A stretch of 64,000 bases of DNA from Drechmeria coniospora (lineage: Eukaryota > Ascomycota > Sordariomycetes > Hypocreales > Ophiocordycipitaceae). The notes under the pieces are model-generated. The model was not told the origin of the DNA, made no database searches, and saw only the letters and a list, made by a program, of their open reading frames with translations. Shown here in pieces: positions 1 through 9,981 of this stretch. Position numbers and translations under genes: made by a program. Location: positions 10,140,148-10,204,147 of the forward strand of contig NC_054390.1 of NCBI RefSeq assembly GCF_001625195.1, written 5' to 3'. The first letter of the stretch is position 1; each line of letters starts with the position of its first letter.

Positions 1-3000
1 ACCGGGTCAAGCCTGTCGACAATCTCAATGCTTCCTTCTGGTACCGACTTAACAGGGACAATTATTATTATTCAACCTAGATCGACATTTGCCGCGCGAT
101 TTATTACTATTACGAGTACCGGTACAGGGTCTCAAATCTCTACTATATCAATTCTTCCTCCAGCAATAGATATCCCCGGAACAATCATTATCGTACAACC
201 TACTCCCACGTTTACAGGACCATTCACGGTAATAACCAGCTTCGGCACCGGATTAGGCAGTTCTACCATATCCATCCCCCCTAAGGATACAGATCTAACC
301 GGGACAGTTATTATCGTAAGACCCAGACCGACCTTTACAGGCCCGTTTACAACAATTACAACTACAGGCACAGATACCGATACCTTAACCATAACCAAAC
401 CGCCCGGTGCAACTGACTCCACCGGTACCGTTATCATTATTCAGCCATCATTTACTGGACCATATACAACTAGTACGAGTACTGGCACGGGGTTTCAAAC
501 ATTTACTCAGTTCATATTACCAAGCGGTACAGACCTGACTGGAACAGCGATTATTATCTTCCCATCAGAATTATTTACGGGACCATATACTACAATAACC
601 AGTACCGGTACAGGATTAAAAACCTCATATACCACATTACCACCAAGTGGAACTAATACGATTGGTACTGTTATCGTATTAGTCCCATCGTCAGCTGTCA
701 CCGGACCGTATACTACAACAACTAGTACCGGTACGGAATTAAAAACCTCATTATCCACTTTACCACCAAGCGGTAATAATACAATCGGTACTGTTCTTGT
801 TGTAGTAACATCGTCGGCATTTACTGGGCCGTATACTACAATGACCAGTACCGGTACGGGATTAACAACCTCATTTGCCACTTTACCGCCAAGTGGAACT
901 AATACAGTCGGTACTGTCATTATTGTAGTACCATCGACATTTACTGGGCCGTATACTACAATGACCAGTACCGGTACGGGATTGACAACCTCATTTGCTA
1001 CTTTACCGCCAAGTGGAACTAATACAATCGGTACTGTTATTGTTGTAGTACCATCGTCGATATTTACTGGGCCGTATACCACAATAACTAGTACCGGTAC
1101 GGGATTGCAAACATCGCTTACTACTTTACCACCAAGCGGTACTAATACAATTGGTACTGTCATTGTTGTAGTGCCATCGTCGGCACTTACTGGACCGTAT
1201 ACTACAATAACCAGTACCGGTACGGGATTGACAACCTCATTTGCTACTTTACCGCCAAGTGGAACTAATACAATCGGTACTGTTGTTGTTGTAGTACCAT
1301 CGTCGACATTTCTTGGACCGTATACTACAATAACCAGTACCGGTACGGGATTAACAACCTCATTTACTACCTTACCGCCAAGTGGAACTAATACAATTGG
1401 TACTGTTATTGTTATAGTACCATCGTCAGTATTTACTGGACCGTATACTACAATAAGTATTACCGGTACGGGATTAACAACCTCATTTGCCACTTTACCG
1501 CCAAGTGGAACTAATACAATTGGTACTGTTATTATTGTAGTACCATCGTTGGTATTTACTGGACCGTATACTACAATAACCAGTACCGGTACGGGATTAA
1601 CAACCTCATTTGCTACTATACCGCCAAATGGAACTAACACAATCGGTACTGTTGTTGTTGTAGTACCATCGTCGACATTTCCTGGACCGTACACTACAAT
1701 AACCAGTACCGGTACGGGATTAACAACCTCATTTATTACCTTACCGCCAAGTGGACCTAATACAATTGTTACTGTTATTGTTATAGTACCATCGTCGGTA
1801 TTTACTGGACCGTGTACTACAATAATTAGTACTGGTACGGGATTAACAACCTCATTTGCCACTTTACCGCCAAGTGGAACTATTACAGTCGGTACTGTTA
1901 TCATTGTAGTACCATCGTCGACATTTACTGGGCCGTATACTACAATGACCAGTACCGGTACGGGATTAACAACCTTATTTGCTACTTTATCGCCAAGTGG
2001 AACTAATACAGTTGGTACTGTTATCGTTGTGGTACCGTCGTCGGTATTTACTGGGCCGTATACTACAATTACTAGTACCGGTACGAGTGCGGGATTGACA
2101 ACCTCATTTGCTACTTTACCGCCAAGTGGAACTAATACAATTGGTACTGTCATCGTTGTAGTACCATCGTCGACATTTACTGGGCCGTATACTACAATAA
2201 TCAGTACTGGTACGGGATTAACAACCTCATTTGCCACTTTACCGCCAAGTGGAACTATTACAGTCGGTACTATTATCGTTGTAGTACCATCGACATGTAC
2301 TGGCCCGTATACTACAATGACCAGTACCGGTACGGGATTAACAACCTCATTTACCACTTTACCGCCAAGAGGAACTAATACAGTCGGTACTGTTATCGTT
2401 GTAGTACCATCGTCGACATTTACTGGGCCTTATACTACAATGACCAGTACTGGTACGGGATGGACAACCTCATTTGATACTTTACAGCCAAGTGGAACTA
2501 ATACAGTCGGTACTGTCATTGTCGTAGTACCATCGTCGATATTTACTGGGCCGTATACTACAATGACTAGTACCGGTACGGGATCGACAACCTCGATTGC
2601 TACTTTACTACCAATTGGAACTAATACAATCGGTACTGTTATTGTTGTAGTACCATCGTCGGCATTTACTGGACCGTATACTACAATAACCAGTACCGGT
2701 ACGGGATTAACAACCTTATTTACCACTTTACAGCCAAGTGGAACTAATACAATCGGTACTGTCATTATTGTAGTACCATTGTCGACATTTACTGGGCCAT
2801 ATACTACAATGACCAGTACCGGTACAGGATTGACAACCTCATTTGCTACTTTACCGCCAAGTGGAACTAATACAGTCGGTACTGTTATTGTTGTAGTGCC
2901 ATCGTCAGTATTTACTGGGCCGTATACTACAATGATCAGTACCGGTACGGGATTAACAACCTCATTTACTACCTTACCCCCAAGTGGAACTAATACAATT

Positions 3001-5250
3001 GGTACTGTCATTGTTATAGTACCATCGTCAGCATTTACTGGACCGTATACTACAATAACCAGTACCGGTACCGGATTGACAACCTTATTTGCCACTCTAT
3101 CGCCAAGTGGAACTTATACCATCGGTACTATTATTGTTGTAGTGCCATCGTTAACATTTACTGGGCCGTATACCACAATAACCCGCACCGGTACGGGATT
3201 AATATCCTCGTTTTCCACTTTAGGACCAAGTGGATCTGATAAGGTCGGTACTGTCATTATTGTAGTACCATCGTCGGCATTTACTGGGCCGTATACTACA
3301 ATAACTAGTACCGGTACGGGATTGCAAACATCGTTTACTACTTTACCACCAAGCGGTATTAATACAATCGGGACTGTTATTGTTGTAGTGCCATCGTCGA
3401 CATTTACTGGGCCGTATACTACAATAACCAGTACCGGTACGGGATTGACAACCTCATTTGCCACTTTAACACCAAGTGGAACTGATACAGTCGGTACTGT
3501 CATTATTGTAGTACCATCGGCGGCATTTACTGGGCCGTATACTACAATAACTAGTACCGGTACGGGATTGCAAACATCGTTTACTACTTTACCACCAAGC
3601 GGTACTAATGCAATCGGGACTGTTATTGTTGTAGTGCCATCGTCGACATTTACTGGGCCGTATACTACAATGACCAGTACCGGTACGGGATTGACAACCT
3701 CATTTGCCACTTTAACACCAAGTGGAACTGATACAGTCGGTACTGTCATTATTGTAGTACCATCGTCGGCTTTTACTGGGCCGTATACTACAATAACTAG
3801 TACCGGTACGGGATTGCAAACATGGTTTACTACTTTACCACCAAGCGGTACTAATATAATCGGGACTGTCATTGTCGTAGTTCCATCGTCGACATTTACT
3901 GGGCCGTATACCACAATTACCAGTACTGGTACGAGTACGGGATTGACAACCTCATTTGCTACTTTAGCACCAAGTGGAACTGATACGGTCGGTACTGTCA
4001 TTATTGTAGTACCATCGTCGGCATTTACTGGGCCGTATACTACAATAACTAGTACCGGTACGGGATTGCAAACATCGTTTACTACTTTACCACCAAGCGG
4101 TACTAATACAATCGGGACTGTCATTGTCGTAGTGCCATCGTCGACATTTACTGGACCGTATACTACAATGACCAGTACCGGTACGGGATTAACAACCTTA
4201 TTTACCACTTTACCGCCAAATGGAACTAATACAATCGGTACTGTTATCGTTGTAGTACCATCGTCGACATTTACTGGGCCGTATACTACAATAACAAGTA
4301 CCGGTACGGGATTGACAACCTTATTTGCTACTTTACCACCAAGCGGTACTAATACAATCGGGACTGTCATTGTCGTAGTGCCATCGTCGACATTTACTGG
4401 GCCGTATACCACAATAACTAGTACCGGTACGGGATTGCAAACATCGTTTACTACTTTACCACCAAGCGGTACTAATACAATCGGGACTGTTATTGTTGTA
4501 GTGCCATCGTCGACATTTACTGGGCCGTATACTACAATGACCAGTACCGGTACGGGATTGACAACCTCATTTACTACTTTAGCACCAAGTGGAACTGATA
4601 CGGTCGGTACTGTCATTATTGTAGTGCCATCGTCGGCATTTACTGGGCCGTATACTACAATAACTAGTACCGGTACGGGATTGCAAACATCGTTTACTAC
4701 TTTACCACCAAGCGGTACTAATACAATTGGTACTGTCATTGTTTTAGTGCCATCTTCGGCATTTACTGGACCGTATACTACAATGACCAGTACCGGTACG
4801 GGATTAACAACCTCATTTGCCACTTTACCGCCAAGTGGAACTAATACAATTGGTACTGTTATCGTTGTAGTACCATCGTCGACATTTACTGGGCCGTATA
4901 CTACAATGACTAGTACCGGTACGGGATTGCAAACATTGTTTACTACTTTACCACCAAGCGGTACTAATACAATCGGGACTGTCATTGTCGTAGTGCCATC
5001 GTCGACATTTATTGGGCCGTATACCACAATAACTAGTACCGGTACAGGATTACAAACCTCATTTACCACCTTTGTACCAAGTGGAACTGATACAGTTGGT
5101 ACTGTTATCGTTGTAGTACCATCGTCGAAATTTACTGGCCCGTATACTACAATGACAAGTACTGGTACAGGATTGCAAACCTCATATACTACTTTAGCAC
5201 CAAGTGGTACTAATACAATCGGTACTGTTATTGTTGTAGTACCATCGTCG
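1..5250 (+). repeat. Coding tandem array of 123-bp (41-aa) units
   Basis: Units typified by FTGPYTTITSTGTG and PPSGTNTIGTVIVVVPSS recur about every 123 bp. Length variants stay in frame: one unit lacks a Ser codon near 940, and two units have extra codons after TSTGT (near 2088 and 3930). The first four or five units are the most diverged. The TTSFATLPPSG and QTSFTTLPPSG versions partly alternate around 3240-4700, which suggests duplication of blocks of units as well as single units. Confidence 0.9.
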
Positions 5251-7656
5251 GCATTCACACAAATTAGCGATATCGTTATAATAAAGACGGTACTCGGATC
5301 ATTATCTGGAACGTCGACGATCACTCCGCTAGCTGACTGTACACATCCTTGCACGACCAGCATTATAGTGACACGGCCTAGTGATATTATTGTAATGACG
5401 ACGGTAATCGGATCAGCATCTGGAACGTCAACAATTACTCCGCTGGTGGACTGTACACATCCTTGCACGACCAGCATTATAGTTACACGGCCTAGTGATA
5501 TCGTTGTAACGACGACGGTAATCGGATCAGCATCTGGAACGTCGACGATTACTCCGCTGGTCGACTGTACACATCCTTGCACGACCAGCATTATAGTTAC
5601 ACGGCCTAGTGATATCGTTGTATCGACGACGGTAATCGGATCAGCATCTGGAACGTCAACAATTACTCCGCTGGTGGACTGTACACATCCTTGTACGACC
5701 AGCATTATAGTGACACGGCCTAGCGATATTGTTGTAACTACGACGGTAATTGGATCAGCATCTGGAACGTCAACAATTACTCCGCTGGTGGACTGTACAC
5801 ATCCTTGTACGACCAGCATTATAGTTACACGGCCTAGTGATATCGTTGTAACGACGACGGTAATCGGATCAGCATCTGGAACGTCGACGATTACTCCGCT
5901 GGTCGACTGTACACATCCTTGCACGACCAGCATTATAGTTACACGGCCTAGCGATATCGTTGTAACGACGACGGTAATCGGATCAGCATCTGGAACGTCG
6001 ACAATCACTCCGCCAGCTGACTGTACACATCCTTGCACGACCCGCATTATATTTACGCAGCCTAGTGATGTCGCTATTACAACTACAGTGCATGGTTCAA
6101 AGGCCGGAACAACTACAGTAGTACCTCCAACTAACTGCGTGCATCCCTGCACTACGAGCGTTATCGTTACTCTCCCAACTCTTGCGTGCCAACGAACGTG
6201 CGAAGATGCTACTGGCTTAACTCTAAGTTACTACGCAAATACCTTCTTAACCGGATATGGAAACCAACCAAATGTCCCGCAAGCTCCTCATAGTTGGGGA
6301 GGTGGACTGGTATCACCAAATTATTATTTAACTAGCAGTCCAATAGCAGTTACTACAACAAATAACCTTGGGTTTTCATTTTATGCTCTGCTTACCTACA
6401 ATACATATCTCCCTGGAGCAACACGAACTATTGAGGGAATTACTGTTGATGCTAATTGCTTTACTATGGTTTATACTGGGTATTTCTTAGCGCCATCGAC
6501 TGGAGTCTATAAGTTTTGCACTGGTGCCGACGATGAGGTCACAGTATATGTCGGATCTCCAAATGCTACTTCATGTGGCAATTTTATGGATATAGACGAC
6601 GTATATGTTGGAAGTTGGCTACTACAGAGCGTTTTCACTACTGCTTGTCTAAACGGTGGTAACTGCGATCAAACATGTGCCGATATATCTCTAACGCAGG
6701 GCTATCTTTATCCTGTTCGATTTGTGTATGGCAATGTCGATCAGTATTCTGTAATGAAATTCACTATTACACCACCAGGTGGATCCGCCCAGTCTTCATT
6801 CCCGGGGAATTTATACCCGGAAGATACACAATGCGTGGCGGGAAGCTCTAATATATTTACGCAGCCTAGTGATGTCGCTACAACAACTACAGTAAATGGT
6901 TCAAAGGCCGGAACGACTACAATAGTACCTCCGACTAACTGCGTGCATCCTTGTACTACAAGCGTTATCGTTACTATCCCAACTCTTGGTTGCCAACAAA
7001 CGTGCGATGATGCTACTGGCTTAACTCTAAGTTACTACGCAAATACCTTCTTAACCGGATATGGAAACCAACCAAATGTCCCGCAAGCTCCTCATAGTTG
7101 GGGAGGTGGACTGGTATCACCAAATTATTATTTAACTAGCAGTCCAATAGCAGTTACTACAACAAATAACCTTGGCTTTCCATTTTATGCTCTACTTACT
7201 TCCAATACATATCTCCCTGGAGCAACACGAACTATTGAGGGAATTACTGTTGATGCTAATTGCTTTACTATGGTTTATACTGGGTATTTCTTAGCGCCAT
7301 CGACTGGAGTCTATAAGTTTTGCACTGGTGCCGACGACGAGGTCACAGTGTATGTTGGATCTCCAAATGCCACTTTATGTGGTAATTTTATGGATATAGA
7401 CGACGTATATGTTGGAAGTTGGCTACTACAGAGCATTTTCACTACTGCTTGTCTAAACGGTGGTAACTGCGATCAAACATGTGCCGATATATCTCTAACG
7501 CAGGGCGTTCTTTATCCTGTTCGATTTGTGTACGGCAATGTCGATCAGTATTCTGTAATGAAATTTACTATTACACCACCAGGTGGATCTGCCCAGTCTT
7601 CATTCCCGGGGAATTTATATCCGGAAGATACACAATGCGTGGCAGGAAGTACTTAG
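1..7656 (+). CDS. Giant Thr-rich repeat adhesin-like protein with two C-terminal GLEYA-like domains (5' truncated)
   Basis: The reading frame is open from base 1 to the TAG at 7654-7656 (2,551 codons), so the start, signal peptide and any 5' introns lie left of the window; the ATG at 28 is only an internal Met. Order: about 42 Thr/Ser/Gly/Val-rich repeats of 41 residues to about 5250; seven 38-residue repeats carrying DCTHPCTTSIIVT (5266-6063) plus a diverged eighth; then two copies of a roughly 220-residue Cys-containing domain (about 6184-6840 and 6988-7650). The domain opens with GLTLSYYAN, has GADDEVTVYVG in the middle and ends YPVRFVYGN...FTITPPGG, which resembles the GLEYA/PA14-like lectin domain of fungal flocculins. 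Inference: a secreted or wall-bound adhesin with a beta-rich stalk and a ligand-binding tip. No C-terminal GPI-type hydrophobic tail is seen. The repeat and adhesin nature is clear; the GLEYA assignment is by eye. Confidence 0.85.
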   Translation, partial: TGSSLSTISMLPSGTDLTGTIIIIQPRSTFAARFITITSTGTGSQISTISILPPAIDIPGTIIIVQPTPTFTGPFTVITSFGTGLGSSTISIPPKDTDLTGTVIIVRPRPTFTGPFTTITTTGTDTDTLTITKPPGATDSTGTVIIIQPSFTGPYTTSTSTGTGFQTFTQFILPSGTDLTGTAIIIFPSELFTGPYTTITSTGTGLKTSYTTLPPSGTNTIGTVIVLVPSSAVTGPYTTTTSTGTELKTSLSTLPPSGNNTIGTVLVVVTSSAFTGPYTTMTSTGTGLTTSFATLPPSGTNTVGTVIIVVPSTFTGPYTTMTSTGTGLTTSFATLPPSGTNTIGTVIVVVPSSIFTGPYTTITSTGTGLQTSLTTLPPSGTNTIGTVIVVVPSSALTGPYTTITSTGTGLTTSFATLPPSGTNTIGTVVVVVPSSTFLGPYTTITSTGTGLTTSFTTLPPSGTNTIGTVIVIVPSSVFTGPYTTISITGTGLTTSFATLPPSGTNTIGTVIIVVPSLVFTGPYTTITSTGTGLTTSFATIPPNGTNTIGTVVVVVPSSTFPGPYTTITSTGTGLTTSFITLPPSGPNTIVTVIVIVPSSVFTGPCTTIISTGTGLTTSFATLPPSGTITVGTVIIVVPSSTFTGPYTTMTSTGTGLTTLFATLSPSGTNTVGTVIVVVPSSVFTGPYTTITSTGTSAGLTTSFATLPPSGTNTIGTVIVVVPSSTFTGPYTTIISTGTGLTTSFATLPPSGTITVGTIIVVVPSTCTGPYTTMTSTGTGLTTSFTTLPPRGTNTVGTVIVVVPSSTFTGPYTTMTSTGTGWTTSFDTLQPSGTNTVGTVIVVVPSSIFTGPYTTMTSTGTGSTTSIATLLPIGTNTIGTVIVVVPSSAFTGPYTTITSTGTGLTTLFTTLQPSGTNTIGTVIIVVPLSTFTGPYTTMTSTGTGLTTSFATLPPSGTNTVGTVIVVVPSSVFTGPYTTMISTGTGLTTSFTTLPPSGTNTIGTVIVIVPSSAFTGPYTTITSTGTGLTTLFATLSPSGTYTIGTIIVVVPSLTFTGPYTTITRTGTGLISSFSTLGPSGSDKVGTVIIVVPSSAFTGPYTTITSTGTGLQTSFTTLPPSGINTIGTVIVVVPSSTFTGPYTTITSTGTGLTTSFATLTPSGTDTVGTVIIVVPSAAFTGPYTTITSTGTGLQTSFTTLPPSGTNAIGTVIVVVPSSTFTGPYTTMTSTGTGLTTSFATLTPSGTDTVGTVIIVVPSSAFTGPYTTITSTGTGLQTWFTTLPPSGTNIIGTVIVVVPSSTFTGPYTTITSTGTSTGLTTSFATLAPSGTDTVGTVIIVVPSSAFTGPYTTITSTGTGLQTSFTTLPPSGTNTIGTVIVVVPSSTFTGPYTTMTSTGTGLTTLFTTLPPNGTNTIGTVIVVVPSSTFTGPYTTITSTGTGLTTLFATLPPSGTNTIGTVIVVVPSSTFTGPYTTITSTGTGLQTSFTTLPPSGTNTIGTVIVVVPSSTFTGPYTTMTSTGTGLTTSFTTLAPSGTDTVGTVIIVVPSSAFTGPYTTITSTGTGLQTSFTTLPPSGTNTIGTVIVLVPSSAFTGPYTTMTSTGTGLTTSFATLPPSGTNTIGTVIVVVPSSTFTGPYTTMTSTGTGLQTLFTTLPPSGTNTIGTVIVVVPSSTFIGPYTTITSTGTGLQTSFTTFVPSGTDTVGTVIVVVPSSKFTGPYTTMTSTGTGLQTSYTTLAPSGTNTIGTVIVVVPSSAFTQISDIVIIKTVLGSLSGTSTITPLADCTHPCTTSIIVTRPSDIIVMTTVIGSASGTSTITPLVDCTHPCTTSIIVTRPSDIVVTTTVIGSASGTSTITPLVDCTHPCTTSIIVTRPSDIVVSTTVIGSASGTSTITPLVDCTHPCTTSIIVTRPSDIVVTTTVIGSASGTSTITPLVDCTHPCTTSIIVTRPSDIVVTTTVIGSASGTSTITPLVDCTHPCTTSIIVTRPSDIVVTTTVIGSASGTSTITPPADCTHPCTTRIIFTQPSDVAITTTVHGSKAGTTTVVPPTNCVHPCTTSVIVTLPTLACQRTCEDATGLTLSYYANTFLTGYGNQPNVPQAPHSWGGGLVSPNYYLTSSPIAVTTTNNLGFSFYALLTYNTYLPGATRTIEGITVDANCFTMVYTGYFLAPSTGVYKFCTGADDEVTVYVGSPNATSCGNFMDIDDVYVGSWLLQSVFTTACLNGGNCDQTCADISLTQGYLYPVRFVYGNVDQYSVMKFTITPPGGSAQSSFPGNLYPEDTQCVAGSSNIFTQPSDVATTTTVNGSKAGTTTIVPPTNCVHPCTTSVIVTIPTLGCQQTCDDATGLTLSYYANTFLTGYGNQPNVPQAPHSWGGGLVSPNYYLTSSPIAVTTTNNLGFPFYALLTSNTYLPGATRTIEGITVDANCFTMVYTGYFLAPSTGVYKFCTGADDEVTVYVGSPNATLCGNFMDIDDVYVGSWLLQSIFTTACLNGGNCDQTCADISLTQGVLYPVRFVYGNVDQYSVMKFTITPPGGSAQSSFPGNLYPEDTQCVAGST
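5266..6063 (+). repeat. Seven 114-bp (38-aa) Cys-x3-Cys units
   Basis: Exactly seven 114-bp units fit between 5266 and 6063, each encoding SDIVVTTTVIGSASGTSTITP followed by a DCTHPCTTSIIVTRP-type segment. The same unit type dominates the second giant gene (16226-28018). Units 2-7 are nearly identical at DNA level. The paired cysteines could form a disulfide in each unit (inference). Confidence 0.9.
6049..7656 (+). repeat. 804-bp tandem duplication containing the GLEYA-like domain
   Basis: The segment starting ATATTTACGCAGCCTAGTGA at 6049 recurs at 6853, exactly 804 bp (268 codons) later, and the second copy ends at the stop codon. Copies are nearly identical, differing by scattered substitutions such as QRTCEDATG versus QQTCDDATG. 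A recent in-frame duplication of the whole head module is the simplest reading. Confidence 0.92.
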
Positions 7657-8130
7657 AGCTAGATTGTATTCTCCGTCTAGCTTGGCAAAGAGAATTCCTC
7701 TTTGTACAACCGCTTTCCTCCAGTTGTACAACCTGCCCCGCTATAAAACGCCACGACGATGGTACATTTTAAAAACCGCAGATTGCAGTGGATGCAAGCG
7801 GTAGCAATACATAACGGTGCCAGACGTACAACAAACCAACAGAAAAGACTGTTGCAAGGTTAGGTCGATGAATCAACAATAAGACTACTAATATCGTTTT
7901 AATGCACGGGTATAATAGCTAATAGTCAGAAGCTGTTTGTAGGATAAGCAGACGATGCCCACGTCAAAAGGGAACAGGAAAACCGTGTCTACAGGAGTAA
8001 CTATAATAATGAGTACTCATAATTATACGAACCGTTTTCTCTATTTATACGATTTTCCGACTAGCGCCCTACAACGCCCCGCTATAAAAATTTAGTGCCT
8101 ATACAGTACAAAAAGATATAAGTAATTATC
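7657..8130. other. Intergenic, no gene seen
   Basis: This is the 3' flank of the first giant gene. The short ORFs here overlap its 3' end in other frames and resemble nothing recognised. No clear polyadenylation signal stands out. The region becomes AT-rich toward the solo LTR at 8131. Confidence 0.6.
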
Positions 8131-8330
8131 TGTTATGGAGTCACTAGTACTACCAGTATCTAGTGGTCGGAAATAGGTGTTAAGAAATCTACGGAACACT
8201 AACTCAAGGTACTAGGCATTAGAGTACTTATACTCCAATGCCTGCTTAGTCATAGGATATGAGTCACGTGCTACCGCACGTGACTCTGTCCTAGGACATA
8301 GCTCTATTAGGCAAAGCCTAAAACATAACA
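8131..8330 (+). mobile_element. Solo LTR-like element, family R1 (200 bp, target duplication TTATC)
   Basis: It begins TGTTATGGAGTC and ends ACATAACA, and is flanked on both sides by TTATC (8126-8130 and 8331-8335). TG...CA ends with a 5-bp target duplication are typical of LTR retrotransposon insertions. Internally it carries two short hairpins, one around CACGTGCTACCGCACGTG and one around TTAGGCAAAGCCTAA. Two more copies lie at 8561-8761 and 29864-30064. No internal retroelement sequence adjoins it, so it is probably a solo LTR; a small TIR element with a 5-bp duplication is the alternative. Confidence 0.8.
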
Positions 8331-8560
8331 TTATCTTTAGTATAATTCTTGTTGTTCCTCAATATCTTCCTCAATATCTCTCTAGATTCTATTAATACCT
8401 TGCCTTATTGGAAAAGCCTGTATAGAAATTATATTAGCCAACTTATTATTAAGGCGGTCGTTTTCAGCCTTATCCCAATTAGTATACGCTATTATTTCTT
8501 CACTAGTCCAATCTCTAGTAGCAGTTCGCGTTTAATACTGCTTTCCTATTTACTTCCAAT
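8331..8560. other. AT-rich spacer between two R1 elements
   Basis: AT-rich sequence with a 78-codon ORF (8349-8585) that runs into the neighbouring element. It is compositionally simple and probably not coding. Confidence 0.5.
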
Positions 8561-8761
8561 TGTTATAATATTAGGCTTTGCCTAATAGAGCTATGTCCTA
8601 AGATAGAGTCACGTGCTACCGCACGTGACTCGTATCCTATGACTAAGCAGGCATTGGAGTATAAGTACTCCAATGCCTGGCACCTTAAGTTAGTGTTCCG
8701 TAGATTTCTTAACAACTATTTCCGACCACTAGATACTGGTAGTACTAGTGACTCCATAACA
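8561..8761 (-). mobile_element. Solo LTR-like element, family R1, inverted copy (target duplication CCAAT)
   Basis: This is the reverse complement of the R1 element at 8131-8330. It begins TGTTATAATATTAGG, ends GACTCCATAACA, and is flanked by CCAAT at 8556-8560 and 8762-8766. Its own target duplication shows it inserted independently of the first copy, despite the inverted-repeat appearance of the pair. Confidence 0.8.
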
Positions 8762-8790
8762 CCAATCAAGGAACCAATTATACATAGTCT

Positions 8791-9459
8791 TTAAAATTGG
8801 GGGAAAAAGAATCGGAAGGGTGCGCAGTAGAAGTATAGTTATACGGACTATCCAAAATGGATATTAATCGAGGCTGTTAGTAACAGTAGGAAGGGCACCA
8901 GTTAGTAACTAGGCAGGGAATACAGATTTGAGTAAGTCAAATGGTAGTGCCAAGATGCAATTCATAAGTGTTGGTTCGGTTCTGGGGGAAACTGGTAACA
9001 AGAGATCTCTTCTAATGGATTCAATTTGGTACGAAGGGAGGGAAAAGAGGCTGCCCCTGAGCGGCCACTTTTATCCTCTCCGTAATCGTGCCCCACACGA
9101 TTACGTGATCCTAGTCTACTATTGGCCACTACATATAACACACAAAAAGAAAGACTTGCGTATTCTTCTTATTCTTGCTTGCTTTCTTCCTACTAGGAGT
9201 ATAGGAAAGGTAGGACTATTTTATATCCGTAAGGTAGTACCTCAATCAGTATAATATACACGTATTGGAATTCTTACTGATTCCATACAATGCATCTCCG
9301 AACAATCTGCCTGTACGTAATGCAGCTCCAAATACTCTATTTGAGTCATACTGCTAGTTGCATAGTTAGTATATGCAATTAGCAGACTTAGTTGGTATTA
9401 GTATTCGGTCGCAATAGTACAGCAGTAGTACTATAGTAGTAGTCGAGTAGGCCAGTAGT
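8791..9459 (+). repeat. Dispersed repeat, second copy at 28313-28805
   Basis: From TTAAAATTGGGGGAAAAAGA onward the sequence parallels 28313-28805 almost throughout. The exception is a 176-bp insert (8969-9144) that is absent from the 28-kb copy. Both copies contain a GTTAGTAACTGGGCA-type motif shared with the 740-bp LTR-like family. No coding capacity is seen. It is probably LTR or internal sequence of a larger retroelement. Confidence 0.7.
8969..9144 (+). mobile_element. Solo LTR, family R3 (176 bp), inserted in the dispersed repeat
   Basis: Starts TGTTGGTTCGGTTCTGGGGG and ends AACACACA. Comparison with the uninterrupted copy near 28490 gives the empty site ATTC-AAAAG-AAAG. Here the insert is flanked by ATAAG (8964-8968) and AAAAG (9145-9149), a 5-bp target duplication with one later mutation. 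Other R3 copies lie at 9460-9639 and 13230-13410. Confidence 0.85.
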
Positions 9460-9639
9460 TGTTGGTTCGGTTCTGGGGGAAACTGGTAACAAGAGATCTC
9501 TTTTACTGGATTCAATTTGGTACGAAAGGAGGGAAAAGAGGCTGCCCCTAAGCGGCCACTTTTATCCTCTCTGTAATCGTGCCCCACACGATTACGTGAT
9601 CCTAGTCTGCTATTGGCCACTATATACATATTACACACA
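9460..9639 (+). mobile_element. Solo LTR, family R3 (180 bp)
   Basis: It is closely similar to 8969-9144 and in the same orientation, with the same TGTTGG start and ACACACA end. The flanks (GTAGT and AGGAG) do not match. The right flank also departs from the 28.8-kb homologue, so one side has probably been rearranged. It could alternatively be the second LTR of a lost element. Confidence 0.75.
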
Positions 9640-9981
9640 AGGAGGGAAAATAATAAACAAGATCCCGTTAGTATACAGTATTATCCACTGCCTATGGTCG
9701 TATGTATCAGGTGTTGGGCTAGTTAGACCTACGCCTCCGAAGATAGCGGTTTAACGCTTAATTGCTTCTGCAATCACTATGGGATATAGCAATAATCTTT
9801 TGAAGGTCAAGGAAATAATATGTTTACAAGTGGCCATATGATTTCATAAAGATAAAAACCTTCATCAACATTAGTGCGTACTGGATCAGTTTCCAATACG
9901 CAATACGCAATATTTATTAAATCGTCTTCAATAAAAGAATACATACCATGCCGTCCTTAGAATGATATATTGCATTTCTAT
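9640..9981. other. Intergenic, no gene seen
   Basis: AT-rich 3' flank of the minus-strand gene that ends at 9982. No repeat or motif was recognised. Confidence 0.5.

Noticed and set aside
507..2357. 616-codon minus-strand ORF
   Set aside because: Same repeat-shadow effect opposite the 41-aa repeats.
3114..6152. 1,012-codon minus-strand ORF opposite the first giant gene
   Set aside because: It is a mirror of the periodic Thr/Val codons on the plus strand (repeating VVIVVYGPVN). The repeat unit is a multiple of 3, so the antisense frame stays open too. It has no signal peptide or independent domain.
8131..8761. One DNA transposon with 200-bp terminal inverted repeats
   Set aside because: Each half has its own 5-bp target duplication and no shared outer duplication exists.
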